Positions 16,332 through 25,274 of a stretch of DNA of 64,000 bases are shown here, one piece after another. The position numbers and the translations under genes were made by a program. Every line of letters begins with the position of its first letter. The stretch's first letter is position 1. Source of the DNA: Flavobacterium aquidurense (lineage in GTDB: Bacteria > Bacteroidota > Bacteroidia > Flavobacteriales > Flavobacteriaceae); NCBI GenBank assembly GCA_900107365.1, contig FNPS01000005.1:248001-312000 (forward strand). Direction: 5' to 3'. Below the pieces are notes generated by a model. The model was given only the letters and a program-made list of their open reading frames with translations. It had not been told where the DNA came from and did not search any database.

Positions 16332-17492
16332 ATGAATTCTTCGCAAATAAAACATTTCAATTACATTTTTACAGGAACAGGTTTGTCAGCTTTGATGACC
16401 GTTTATAAAATGATTTTATCTGGGAAATTCATTGACAAGTCTATATTATTATTAGATCAGGATGTTAAGAAAACCAATGACAGAACCTGGTGTTTTTGGG
16501 TACAAGAAGAAACGATATGGAATTCAATCATCTCAAAAAAATGGGATTCGGCTTTGTTTGCAAATGAAGATTTCAAAAGAGATTTGGAGCTGAAACCATA
16601 TCAATATAACCAAATTCGTGGAATTGATTTTTACAATTTTGTTTTTGAAACCATTTCTAAAGAATCAAATATCACTTTTTTAAACGAAAAAGTAACCGAT
16701 ATCAATGAACTCGAAACTCATGTTTTTGTGGGAACCGAAGAAAACAGATATACTGGGGATTACTTATTCAACAGTGTATATACCAAGGGCCTTGTTCAAA
16801 GTCAAGCCAAATATCCGGTTTTGCAACAGCATTTTGTGGGTTGGTTTGTGAAAACTGAAGATGAAGTTTTCAATCCGGAACAAGCTACTTTCATGGATTT
16901 TTCGGTTGAACAAAGAGGAAATACTCGTTTTATGTATGTTTTGCCAATTTCTAAAACAGAAGTTTTGGTGGAGTATACGTTGTTTTCGGAGAGTTTGCTT
17001 CCGAAAGAAGAATATGAAAAGGAGATTCAGTTGTATTTAGAGAAACTCGGCGCAGCTAAATTTGAAATTATTGAAAAGGAGCAGGGAAGTATTCCGATGA
17101 CTTGTTATCCCTTTTGGAAAAAGAATACCAAAAGAGTTTTAAATATTGGGACAGCCGGCGGATGGACCAAAGCGAGTACTGGTTTTACTTTTAGAAATTC
17201 AGATAAAAAATCATCTCAGTTGGTAGAATTTCTTCAAAAGGAAAACTTCAAAATGGCATCCTTTCATAAAAAGAGCCGATTTTGGTTTTATGATTTATTG
17301 CTTTTGGATATTTTGTACCGCCATAACGAATTAGGAAGCCCTATTTTCTCCTCTTTATTTAAAAAAGGTAATCCAGCATTGGTTTTTAAGTTTTTGGACG
17401 AAGAAACAAGTTTAATGGAGGATTTGCAGGTTATTGTGAAATGCCCTAAAACACCATTTTTGAAAGCTTTATTTCGAGTTTTGTTTAAATAA
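16332..17492 (+). CDS. crtY: Lycopene beta-cyclase
   Basis: 386 residues. N-terminal dinucleotide-binding region (FTGTGLSALMTVYKMI), the cyclase motif NDRTWCFW, QHFVGWFV near 175, IPMTCYPF and GTAGGWTKASTGFTF. These are the usual CrtY/CrtL signatures. It converts lycopene to beta-carotene, on the way to the zeaxanthin-type pigments of flavobacteria. I chose ATG 16332 over an in-frame TTG at 16326. No other carotenoid gene lies in the window. A TATTTTTG element ends 3 nt before the ATG. Confidence 0.93.
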   Translation: MNSSQIKHFNYIFTGTGLSALMTVYKMILSGKFIDKSILLLDQDVKKTNDRTWCFWVQEETIWNSIISKKWDSALFANEDFKRDLELKPYQYNQIRGIDFYNFVFETISKESNITFLNEKVTDINELETHVFVGTEENRYTGDYLFNSVYTKGLVQSQAKYPVLQQHFVGWFVKTEDEVFNPEQATFMDFSVEQRGNTRFMYVLPISKTEVLVEYTLFSESLLPKEEYEKEIQLYLEKLGAAKFEIIEKEQGSIPMTCYPFWKKNTKRVLNIGTAGGWTKASTGFTFRNSDKKSSQLVEFLQKENFKMASFHKKSRFWFYDLLLLDILYRHNELGSPIFSSLFKKGNPALVFKFLDEETSLMEDLQVIVKCPKTPFLKALFRVLFK

Positions 17493-17517
17493 GAGCCTTT
17501 ATAAAGCTCCAATTTTG

Positions 17518-17560
17518 ACTTTCGACTTTAAGACTTTCCAACTTTCGACTTTTCCAATCG
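17518..17560. repeat. Period-8 word array (ACTTTCGA type)
   Basis: About five units of GACTTTCGACTTTAAG-like sequence with 7-8 nt spacing, downstream of crtY. Confidence 0.6.
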
Positions 17561-17611
17561 AACTATAACAAAACTTTATACTTCAAATTAAGTAGTTGCG
17601 CTTAAACTTTG

Positions 17612-17619
17612 TAACTTTG
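17612..17619 (+). promoter_or_regulatory. -7 element TAACTTTG of the bacilliredoxin gene
   Basis: TAnnTTTG match 33 nt before the ATG. A TTG lies 13 nt upstream, closer than usual. Confidence 0.55.
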
Positions 17620-17652
17620 CAAAATCAAAAGTAAAATTTAAAAATAAACAAT

Positions 17653-18063
17653 ATGTATCCAGAAGAAATGGTAAAACCAATGCAAGCTGAATTAACAGCT
17701 GCAGGTTTTCAAGATTTACATAGTGCTGACGCTGTAGATAACGCTATCAAAGCTGAAGGTACCACTTTAGTTGTTGTAAACTCTGTTTGTGGCTGTGCTG
17801 CAAGAAATGCACGTCCGGGAGCAAAAATGAGTTTAGAAGGTGCTAAAAAACCAGATCACTTAATTACAGTTTTCGCTGGTGTTGACAAAGAAGCGGTTGA
17901 TGCTGCAAGACAACATATGTTTCCTTTTCCTCCATCATCGCCATCTATGGCTTTGTTCAAAAACGGAGAATTGGTTCACATGTTAGAGCGTCACCACATC
18001 GAAGGACGTCCAGCTGAATTAATCGCTGAGAATTTGCAAGATGCGTTTAACGAGTTTTGTTAA
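17653..18063 (+). CDS. Bacilliredoxin (BrxA/BrxB, YphP/YqiW family)
   Basis: 136 residues, a full-length family member. The active site is CGC at residues 46-48 (NSVCGCAARNARPG), with a C-terminal PPSSPSMALFKNGE segment acting as the thioredoxin-fold cis-proline region. In Firmicutes these proteins remove bacillithiol from protein thiols, and many Bacteroidota make bacillithiol, so that role is plausible here. It has its own promoter and a strong terminator, so it is probably monocistronic. Confidence 0.93.
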   Translation: MYPEEMVKPMQAELTAAGFQDLHSADAVDNAIKAEGTTLVVVNSVCGCAARNARPGAKMSLEGAKKPDHLITVFAGVDKEAVDAARQHMFPFPPSSPSMALFKNGELVHMLERHHIEGRPAELIAENLQDAFNEFC

Positions 18064-18068
18064 TTCTT

Positions 18069-18105
18069 GAGGTTCTAAGGTTCTGAGATGCTAAGGCACT
18101 AAGGT
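18069..18105. repeat. 8-bp-period array, left arm of a pair around a terminator
   Basis: GAGGTTCTAAGGTTCTGAGATGCT-type units. The opposite-strand form follows at 18163-18235. Confidence 0.75.
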
Positions 18106-18118
18106 CTAAAAAACAAAA

Positions 18119-18147
18119 AGCACTACTTTTTAGTAGTGCTTTTTTTT
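18119..18147 (+). terminator. Rho-independent terminator after the bacilliredoxin gene
   Basis: Nine-bp stem AGCACTACT / AGTAGTGCT with a TTTT loop, followed by a T run. A-rich sequence precedes it, so it may work both ways between convergent genes. Confidence 0.85.
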
Positions 18148-18162
18148 ATCTTTAATCACAAT

Positions 18163-18235
18163 CTCTTAGCACCTTAGTATCTCAGAACTTTATTTTAAAC
18201 CTTAGTACCTTAGAATCTTAGCATCTCAGAACCTT
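18163..18235. repeat. 8-bp-period array, right arm
   Basis: CTTAGCAC/CTTAGTAT/CTCAGAAC units, inverted relative to 18069-18105, running to the stop codon of the efflux outer-membrane gene. Confidence 0.75.
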
Positions 18236-19605
18236 TAAAGGCTCCATCCCCCGCCTAAAGCTCTGTAAAGCTGAATCATAGAAGCCAACTGACTTTGGGT
18301 TAAATCGGATAGGCTTAATTCGGCATCAAATAGAGAGCGCTGTACTTCAAGTACTTCCAGATAAGAAACGTAACCGTTGTAATATCTGGCTTCAGATAAT
18401 TCTAAATTTTTTCTTGCGGCAATAACTTGTCTGTCACGTGCTGCCCATTCCTCTTTATAGGTTTTTACATTTTGCAACGATTGCTCCACTTCCGAAAGGG
18501 CAATGATACAAGTCTTTTGGTAGGAAAGTCTCGATTCTTCAGCAATTTGTCTGTAGATTTCTACTCTTCGTTTGTTTTTTCCAAAATTGAAGATAGGTCC
18601 GGCAATTGAACCACTTGCATTTTGAACATAAGAAGAACCGTCAAATAAAGTGCTTACTTTACTACTTGCAAATCCTGCAATAGCAGCAATGTTAAAAGAC
18701 GGGAAACGCATTGCCTGCGCAACACCAATTCTTTCATTAGAAGCCATATAATACATTTCAGCCTGTCTAACATCTGGTCGGTTTCGTAAAAGAATAGAAG
18801 GGATAGAAACCGGTATGTTGTTAACTACTTCAAGTTCTGTAACAGTTTTACCGCGTTCAATTGGACCAGGAGGCTGACCGGTTAATATGGAGATTGTATT
18901 TTCCCGCATAGTAATTTGTCTTTGAATGGACGGAATAACCGCTTCGGCAATCGCGACTTGTTGCTCGATTTGAACTTTGTCTACCTCAGAAACATATCCG
19001 GCCAAGAACCTTGCATTGATGATATCAAATGCTTTTCGTCTGGTTTCAAGTGTTTGATTGGTAATAATCAGTTGATTATCAAAATTTCGGAGTTCAAAAT
19101 AAGCAGTAGCAATATCACTAACCAGATTCGACAAAATTACTTTTCGTCCCTCTTCGCTGGCAATTAATTCATCCTGAACAGCTCTGTTTTCATGGCGGAT
19201 CTTACCCCAAAAATCGAGTTCCCAAGATAATGAAGCAGATGCGCTTGAAGGAATAAATGCTTTTTCATTACTATTTATTGTACCACTATAGCCAATGGCG
19301 GGTAATAAATCAGCTTTTGAATAGCCTAATTCTGCTCTGGTTTGTTCAATACGTGCCATGGCAATTCGCAGATCATAGTTGTTTTCTAACCCTTTATTGA
19401 TAAGTCCTTTTAAAACATCATCATTAAAAAGATCAAACCATTTCACGTTGACTACAGAAGCAAGAGTATCCGCATATCCAGGGCCATAACGAAAATTAGC
19501 CGTTTGAGGTTCATCTGGCTTTTGATATTTTGGACCTACGAGACAAGCTGTAGGCAATACTGCCAGAGTAAGAATAACGATTAGTATTTTTACTTTATTC
19601 ATCAT
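18235..19605 (-). CDS. RND efflux outer-membrane lipoprotein (OprM/NodT, TolC-like)
   Basis: 456 residues with a lipoprotein signal ending in LPTAC (about 17-21). Two OEP repeats are visible: WFDLFNDDVLKGLINKGLENNYDLRIAMARIEQTRAELG in the first half and an equivalent helical stretch in the second (RNLELSEARYYNGYVSYLEVLEVQRSLFDAEL). It forms the outer-membrane channel of the tripartite pump encoded with the next two genes. Its start overlaps the pump stop by 11 nt, so translation is probably coupled. Confidence 0.95.
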   Translation of the reverse strand: MMNKVKILIVILTLAVLPTACLVGPKYQKPDEPQTANFRYGPGYADTLASVVNVKWFDLFNDDVLKGLINKGLENNYDLRIAMARIEQTRAELGYSKADLLPAIGYSGTINSNEKAFIPSSASASLSWELDFWGKIRHENRAVQDELIASEEGRKVILSNLVSDIATAYFELRNFDNQLIITNQTLETRRKAFDIINARFLAGYVSEVDKVQIEQQVAIAEAVIPSIQRQITMRENTISILTGQPPGPIERGKTVTELEVVNNIPVSIPSILLRNRPDVRQAEMYYMASNERIGVAQAMRFPSFNIAAIAGFASSKVSTLFDGSSYVQNASGSIAGPIFNFGKNKRRVEIYRQIAEESRLSYQKTCIIALSEVEQSLQNVKTYKEEWAARDRQVIAARKNLELSEARYYNGYVSYLEVLEVQRSLFDAELSLSDLTQSQLASMIQLYRALGGGWSL

Positions 19606-22600
19606 GATCTGTAGTTTTTGAATCCGTACTAATTTCAGTTGCTACAACCTCATCCTTCTTTTTTCCGATATTTTCAATCATTACAAACAATCCCGGAACA
19701 ATTAATACTCCCAGAACTGTCGCAATTAACATTCCGCTAAATACAGCCATTCCCATTACGATACGTGCCTGCGACCCAGCACCTGTCGCGGTCAGCAACG
19801 GTACAACTCCAAGAATAAAGGCAAAAGCCGTCATCAAAATTGGTCTAAAACGAAGTTTAGCTGCAGTCATAGCCGCTTCATAGAGGGGTGTTCCTTTTTC
19901 ATATTCTTCTTTGGCAAATTCTACAATCAAAATGGCATTTTTCGCGACCAATCCAATTAACAGAACCAGACCAATTTGGGCAAATACATTGTTTACGTAG
20001 GCATCACTTCCTAATCTCGCGAGAAACAATCCTAAAAAGGCTCCGAAAACCGCAAATGGCGCACCAAGTAATACGCTGAAAGGTAATTTCCAGCTTTCGT
20101 ATTGTGCGGCAAGAATTAAGAATACAAAAACCAATGCCATTAAGAATACAGTGCCTCCTCCGGGAGAATGTTTTTCCTGATAAGAAAGGTTGATATAATC
20201 GTAACTCATATCAGCCGGTAGTGTTGCCTTCGCTACTTCTTCTAAGGCATCTAAGGCCTGTGCACTACTATAACCTTCGTTTGGAGCTCCGCCAATTTCT
20301 GCCGCTCTAAATAAATTAAGACGATTGGTAAAATCAGGTCCTGAAACTTTTGTCGCGGTTACCAAGGTTGATATTGGCAGCATATCGCCTTTGTCGTTTT
20401 TCACGTAAATCAGATTTAGATTTTCTGGTTTTACACGATCAATGGCTTCTCCCTGCAAATACACTTTGTACTGACGTCCAAAACGGTTGAAATCATTCAC
20501 ATAAGTCCCTCCCAAAAAGGTACCCAATACTTCAGTTACTTTTGAAACTGGTACACCGAGTTTCATGGCTTTGTCGTTATCTATTTCTAACTTAACCTGA
20601 GGTGTTCCGGCATTATAAGTGGTGTAAATCCTTTTTATTTCCGGACGTTTTTGCGCTTCGGCAATAAATGCCTGAGTTTGTTGTGCAAGATATTGTGGAG
20701 TATTTCCACCTCGATCCTGCAACATTAAGCTAAACCCAGCGGACGCTCCAAGTCCCTGAATTGCGGGCGGACCAAAAGCCATTACTGTCGCATTTGTTAT
20801 TTGATGGGCAAATTGGCCGTTAATTTTATCAGCTATTTGTTGCGCCGTCATTGTTCTTTCATCCCAAGGTTTAAGTGATATAAAGATGAAAGCGTTTGCA
20901 GGTAAATAAGAACTGGTTAGTAAACTATATCCGTTAATGGTGGTATAACAGTCCAGCGTTTCTTCTTTTGATAAAATTGACTCAATTTTTCTGGTTACTT
21001 CATCAGTTCTTTGTAAAGAGGAAGCAGGTGGAGCGTTAACATTTACTAGTACATAACCCTGATCTTCTTCAGGAATAAACCCTGCCGGAACTTTTTTGCC
21101 TAAGAATACTACAGCAACTAAAACCACAGCAAGCAAAACGATAATACGTAATGCTTTTTTCGCAAAGAAAGTTGCTCCTTTGATATATCTGCCTGTCACA
21201 TTTTCGAAAATTCTATTAAATCCTGTAAAAAATTTGGCAAGCCATCCGGTTTGTTCCGCTACGGGTTTTGTGGGTTTTAACAACATTGCACAGAGCGCGG
21301 GACTTAGGGATAAGGCACTAAAGGCAGAGAAGGCCACAGATACTGCAATGGTTATTGCAAATTGCTGGTAAAAACGACCCGTGATTCCGGGAGTCATTGC
21401 CACGGGAACGAACACCGCAATCAAGATTAAAGCGATCGCAATTACGGGTCCTGAAACTTCACGCATCGCTTGTATAGTGGCATCTTTTGGAGATTTTCCG
21501 TGTTCAATATGATGTACAACAGCTTCCACTACAACAATAGCATCATCGACGACAATACCAATTGCTAATACTAATCCTAATAGTGAAAGTGTATTAATGG
21601 AAAATCCCAATAATGGAAAAACGGCAATTGTTCCAATTAATGAAACTGGAACTGTGATCAACGGAATCAATGTTGCACGCCAGTTTTGGAGGAAGATAAA
21701 AACCACAAGTATAACTAAGATAATGGCTTCAACAAGAGTGTGGAGAATGTCTTCAACACCCGCTGTAATTGCTGTTGTAGTATCTAGCGAAACCTGATAT
21801 TCAACGTTTGAAGGAAATCTTTTAGAGATCTCATCCATAGTTGCTTTAGCTTTTGCAGCTACTTCCAAAGCATTACTTCCAGGCATTTGAAATATTCCGA
21901 TGGCCGCGCTGGGTTTGCCATTTCTGCGTGAAGTTGAACTATAATTTTCAGTACCTAATTCGATTCTCGCTATATCACTTAGAAGTACTTTTGACCCGTC
22001 TTCTTTACTTTTTACTATAATTTCAGAGAATTGTTTTTGAGTAACCAATCGGTCCTGAAGTGTTACGCTATAGGTAAAATCTGTTCCCATCGGAGCCGGT
22101 TCAGCACCAAATTTTCCTCCCGGAGTAATCATGTTCTGATCGTTCAATGCTTTTTTGATCTCATCAACTGTAATTCCGAGACTGCTCATTTTGCCCGGCT
22201 GAAGCCAAATCCTCATAGAATATTCACTTCCAGCAAAAAGAATACAATCTCCTACACCTTTAATTCTCGCAAGAGCATCAATAACGTTGATATAGGCATA
22301 GTTATTTAAAAAGACACCGTCGTATTTAGGATCAGAAGAGGTAAGCGTAAAAATCATCATCGGGAATGATAAAGACTTTTTAATCGAAACCCCTTGTTGT
22401 TTTACACTCTGAGGTAAGAATGGTTCAGCTTGCTTTTCCTTATTTTGCGTAAGCATGTTGGCATTATCCAAATCAGTACCTACATCAAAAGTTACTTCGA
22501 CAGTAAGTGCTCCGTCTGAAGTATTGATAGATTTCATGTATAACATGTTTTCTACACCATTTACCTTTTGTTCAATAGGTGTGGCTACAGCTTGTTCGAC

Positions 22601-22768
22601 ATTTATGGCATTTGCTCCAGTAAAAGAAGTAGTGATTTTTACTAAAGGTGGAACAATATCAGGATATTGAGCGACAGGCGTTTTCTGCAAAGCCAGTAAT
22701 CCAAGTATAATAATGATGATACTGATTACCATGGCAACAATTGGTCTTCTAACAAAAAATTCTCCCAT
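19595..22768 (-). CDS. RND efflux transporter, HAE1/AcrB family
   Basis: 1057 residues, normal size. N-terminal FFVRRPIVAMVISIIIIILG, a first loop with PVAQYPDI, proton-relay GIVVDDAIVVVEAV in TM4 and GLVAKNAILIVEFA in TM10. These are hallmarks of hydrophobe/amphiphile exporters rather than metal exporters. The C-terminus is a short hydrophilic tail. It exports drugs or detergents with the adaptor and the outer-membrane channel of the same operon. The substrate is not predictable. Confidence 0.97.
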   Translation of the reverse strand: MGEFFVRRPIVAMVISIIIIILGLLALQKTPVAQYPDIVPPLVKITTSFTGANAINVEQAVATPIEQKVNGVENMLYMKSINTSDGALTVEVTFDVGTDLDNANMLTQNKEKQAEPFLPQSVKQQGVSIKKSLSFPMMIFTLTSSDPKYDGVFLNNYAYINVIDALARIKGVGDCILFAGSEYSMRIWLQPGKMSSLGITVDEIKKALNDQNMITPGGKFGAEPAPMGTDFTYSVTLQDRLVTQKQFSEIIVKSKEDGSKVLLSDIARIELGTENYSSTSRRNGKPSAAIGIFQMPGSNALEVAAKAKATMDEISKRFPSNVEYQVSLDTTTAITAGVEDILHTLVEAIILVILVVFIFLQNWRATLIPLITVPVSLIGTIAVFPLLGFSINTLSLLGLVLAIGIVVDDAIVVVEAVVHHIEHGKSPKDATIQAMREVSGPVIAIALILIAVFVPVAMTPGITGRFYQQFAITIAVSVAFSAFSALSLSPALCAMLLKPTKPVAEQTGWLAKFFTGFNRIFENVTGRYIKGATFFAKKALRIIVLLAVVLVAVVFLGKKVPAGFIPEEDQGYVLVNVNAPPASSLQRTDEVTRKIESILSKEETLDCYTTINGYSLLTSSYLPANAFIFISLKPWDERTMTAQQIADKINGQFAHQITNATVMAFGPPAIQGLGASAGFSLMLQDRGGNTPQYLAQQTQAFIAEAQKRPEIKRIYTTYNAGTPQVKLEIDNDKAMKLGVPVSKVTEVLGTFLGGTYVNDFNRFGRQYKVYLQGEAIDRVKPENLNLIYVKNDKGDMLPISTLVTATKVSGPDFTNRLNLFRAAEIGGAPNEGYSSAQALDALEEVAKATLPADMSYDYINLSYQEKHSPGGGTVFLMALVFVFLILAAQYESWKLPFSVLLGAPFAVFGAFLGLFLARLGSDAYVNNVFAQIGLVLLIGLVAKNAILIVEFAKEEYEKGTPLYEAAMTAAKLRFRPILMTAFAFILGVVPLLTATGAGSQARIVMGMAVFSGMLIATVLGVLIVPGLFVMIENIGKKKDEVVATEISTDSKTTDHDE

Positions 22769-22802
22769 AATGATGTTTGTAAATTATTAAGTTAGCACAG
22801 AA

Positions 22803-23942
22803 TTATTTAACTGCTTGTCCTTGTCCCGGAGTCCATTCTTGAATTTTCGGCGTTATAACATTACCGCTTTTTAATTGAGAGGTTCCTCCAAGCGCAATTT
22901 TATCATTGGCTGTTAGTCCATCAGTAACGATATAGGAGTCTTTGAATGCAGGACCTAGTTGTATTGCCTTCATTTCAACTTTATTGTCTTTGCCTAAAAC
23001 ATAAACCTGAGTAATTCCCTGCATTTCAATAACAGAACGTTGAGGTATAATCAGAGCATTTTTGCGAATATCTGAAGTAACAATAACTTTTACATATTGG
23101 CCAGGGCGAATCAATTGTTGTGGGTTGGCAAATGCAGCTTCAAAAGTTACAGCACCGGTAGCAGGATCAATTTGTCTGTCGGCAAAACTGATTTTTCCCT
23201 TTTCAGAATAAATTGAACCGTCTGACAACAGGATAGAAATGGTTTTTGCAGCATTTTTCAAATTGGAATCTTTCTTAGAAATTTCTCTGAATATTCGAAG
23301 AAATTCCTGCTCGCTCACAGTAAAACGGACTCTTACATCGCCTAAATCAGAAACAGTATTTAAAACAGATGCGGGACCTGGACGAACATAATCACCAACT
23401 CTGACTTTTGATATTCCGATTAATCCGGAAATTGGCGAAACAATGTTACTGTACCCTAACTCTATTTTTGAATTTTTAAGATTGGCCGATGCAGCTTTTA
23501 TAGAAGCTTGAGACGCATTATAAGATGATCTCGCAGCTATCAACTCTCTTTGACTTATGGCGTTTATTTTAGCCAATGGAACCATCATTTCGTAATCTGA
23601 TTTGGTTTTGGCCAATCTGGCTTGCATTTCGGCTAATTGGCCTTCTGCTTCATTTACTTTCGTCTGAAATGGCAACGGATCTATTGTATACAATAACTGC
23701 CCTTTTTTTACTAAACCTCCTTCTTTGAAATTAAGACTAAGGATAACACCATCAACTCTTGGGTTGATTTGGATATCGGATTCCCCAAAAGTTTGACCAG
23801 TAAATTCTGATTCAAGATTTACATCTTGCTGTAATACTTGAACAATTGGAATTTCGAGAGGCTTAGGAGCCGGAGGAGTTTCTTTTTTACAGGATAACAA
23901 TAAAAAAAGTAAGAAAATTGTTGGAGAGTAAATTCTGTTCAT
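22803..23942 (-). CDS. RND efflux periplasmic adaptor (membrane fusion lipoprotein)
   Basis: 379 residues from ATG 23942, where a lipoprotein signal MNRIYSPTIFLLFLLLSC begins; an earlier in-frame ATG at 23966 adds eight residues. The adaptor has a barrel-sandwich lipoyl half (ILSLNFKEGGLVKKGQLLYTIDP), a coiled-coil hairpin (about 90-150), the second lipoyl half (SPISGLIGISKVRVGDYV) and a beta-barrel. First gene of the adaptor-pump-channel operon. No dedicated regulator lies next to it. Confidence 0.94.
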   Translation of the reverse strand: MNRIYSPTIFLLFLLLSCKKETPPAPKPLEIPIVQVLQQDVNLESEFTGQTFGESDIQINPRVDGVILSLNFKEGGLVKKGQLLYTIDPLPFQTKVNEAEGQLAEMQARLAKTKSDYEMMVPLAKINAISQRELIAARSSYNASQASIKAASANLKNSKIELGYSNIVSPISGLIGISKVRVGDYVRPGPASVLNTVSDLGDVRVRFTVSEQEFLRIFREISKKDSNLKNAAKTISILLSDGSIYSEKGKISFADRQIDPATGAVTFEAAFANPQQLIRPGQYVKVIVTSDIRKNALIIPQRSVIEMQGITQVYVLGKDNKVEMKAIQLGPAFKDSYIVTDGLTANDKIALGGTSQLKSGNVITPKIQEWTPGQGQAVK

Positions 23943-24189
23943 TTTTAATTTTTTATTAAATTTCATTAAAACTCAACTAACTAAAAACCAAATAATTCAT
24001 TAGCTAAGTTAACATTTTTTTATTAAGATTTGAAATATTATTTTTCATTCCCATTTTTTCTTAAATTTATATTTAATTGATCTTCAATTGTTAATAAAAT
24101 CGACTAAAAGCTATAAAATACCGCCAAACTGCACTTTTTGTAAGAATCTATTTTTAATTTTTTCTAATTATATTTTAAAAATTCCTGTT

Positions 24190-25152
24190 ATGTCAAAAAA
24201 GAATAAAGTAAAATCGAAGAATTTGAATAGCGCTTCAAGCGATCTACAGGCGTTAAGTAAAAAAGAATTATTGCATAAGGCAAAAAAGTTTTCAGAACAA
24301 TATTGTGTTGGTGATGATAAGAGTTTTACACTAAGGGACAGGCCCACTTCTTATTTTGGGAATGAAGAAAAATCAGCAATTAAAGAAACTTTGCAAATGG
24401 GGGTAAAAGCATTGGCTGCTATGCAGGACATTCTATATGCACAGGATAAATGGTCGGTTTTGCTTATTTTTCAGGCTATGGATGCTGCTGGAAAAGATGG
24501 CGCTATCAAACATGTTATGTCTGGTGTAAATCCGCAGGGTTGTCAGGTATCTTCTTTTAAAGGACCAAGTTCTGAAGAATTGGATCATGATTATTTGTGG
24601 CGTTGCCAAAAACATTTACCCGAAAGAGGACGTATAGGCATTTTTAATCGCTCCTATTATGAAGAAGTTTTGGTAGTTCGTGTTCACGAACAGATTCTGA
24701 AAAGTCAAAAAATACCAGAAAAATTGATTACTGAAAATATTTGGGAAAATCGTTTTGAAGACATAAGAAATTTTGAAAGGTATCTTAACAGAAACGGAAC
24801 TGTTGTAATCAAGTTTTTTCTTAATGTTTCAAAAGACGAACAAAAAAGAAGATTTATAGAACGCGTAGATAACCCGGATAAAAACTGGAAATTTAGTGCA
24901 ACAGATGCGAAAGAACGTGGCTATTGGAATGATTATATGCATGCGTATGAAGAATTAATAAAGAACACATCGACTAAAAAATCTCCCTGGTATGTTATTC
25001 CCGCCGACAATAAATCGTATGCGCGAATTGCCATTGCATCTGCAATAATTCACGCCTTAGACGAGATGGATTTAGAATATCCGAAAGTAAGCGAAGAAAA
25101 AATCGCCGAATTAAATGCGGTCAAACAAGCATTGCTCGATGAAAAAGAGTAA
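24190..25152 (+). CDS. ppk2: Polyphosphate kinase 2 family protein
   Basis: 320 residues from ATG 24190; the upstream reading is AT-rich and unlike the family. Walker A is DAAGKDG at about 98-104 (QAMDAAGKDGAIKHV). The lid region has FNRSYYEEVLVVRVH with the conserved arginine. PPK2 enzymes move phosphate between polyphosphate and nucleoside mono- or diphosphates. A one-domain protein of this length fits class I or III; the class is not settled by eye. It stands alone on the plus strand, divergent from the efflux operon. Confidence 0.94.
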   Translation: MSKKNKVKSKNLNSASSDLQALSKKELLHKAKKFSEQYCVGDDKSFTLRDRPTSYFGNEEKSAIKETLQMGVKALAAMQDILYAQDKWSVLLIFQAMDAAGKDGAIKHVMSGVNPQGCQVSSFKGPSSEELDHDYLWRCQKHLPERGRIGIFNRSYYEEVLVVRVHEQILKSQKIPEKLITENIWENRFEDIRNFERYLNRNGTVVIKFFLNVSKDEQKRRFIERVDNPDKNWKFSATDAKERGYWNDYMHAYEELIKNTSTKKSPWYVIPADNKSYARIAIASAIIHALDEMDLEYPKVSEEKIAELNAVKQALLDEKE

Positions 25153-25185
25153 TACGGAAAAGATCGCAACTTTAGCTTTTAAAAA

Positions 25186-25240
25186 ACCTTAGTACCTCAG
25201 AACCTTTGTAACTTAGAACCTTTTTCTCTACCTTTGCACC
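25186..25240 (+). promoter_or_regulatory. trhO promoter embedded in an 8-bp-period array (TTTG-N20-TACCTTTG)
   Basis: The array CTTAGTAC/CTCAGAAC/CTTTGTAA/CTTAGAAC runs into a -33 TTTG at 25205-25208 and a -7 TACCTTTG at 25229-25236. Spacing is 20 nt. The ATG of trhO is 38 nt after the -7 element. Confidence 0.65.
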
Positions 25241-25274
25241 TCAAAAAAATTCTCAACTTAAATTAGTTTATAGC

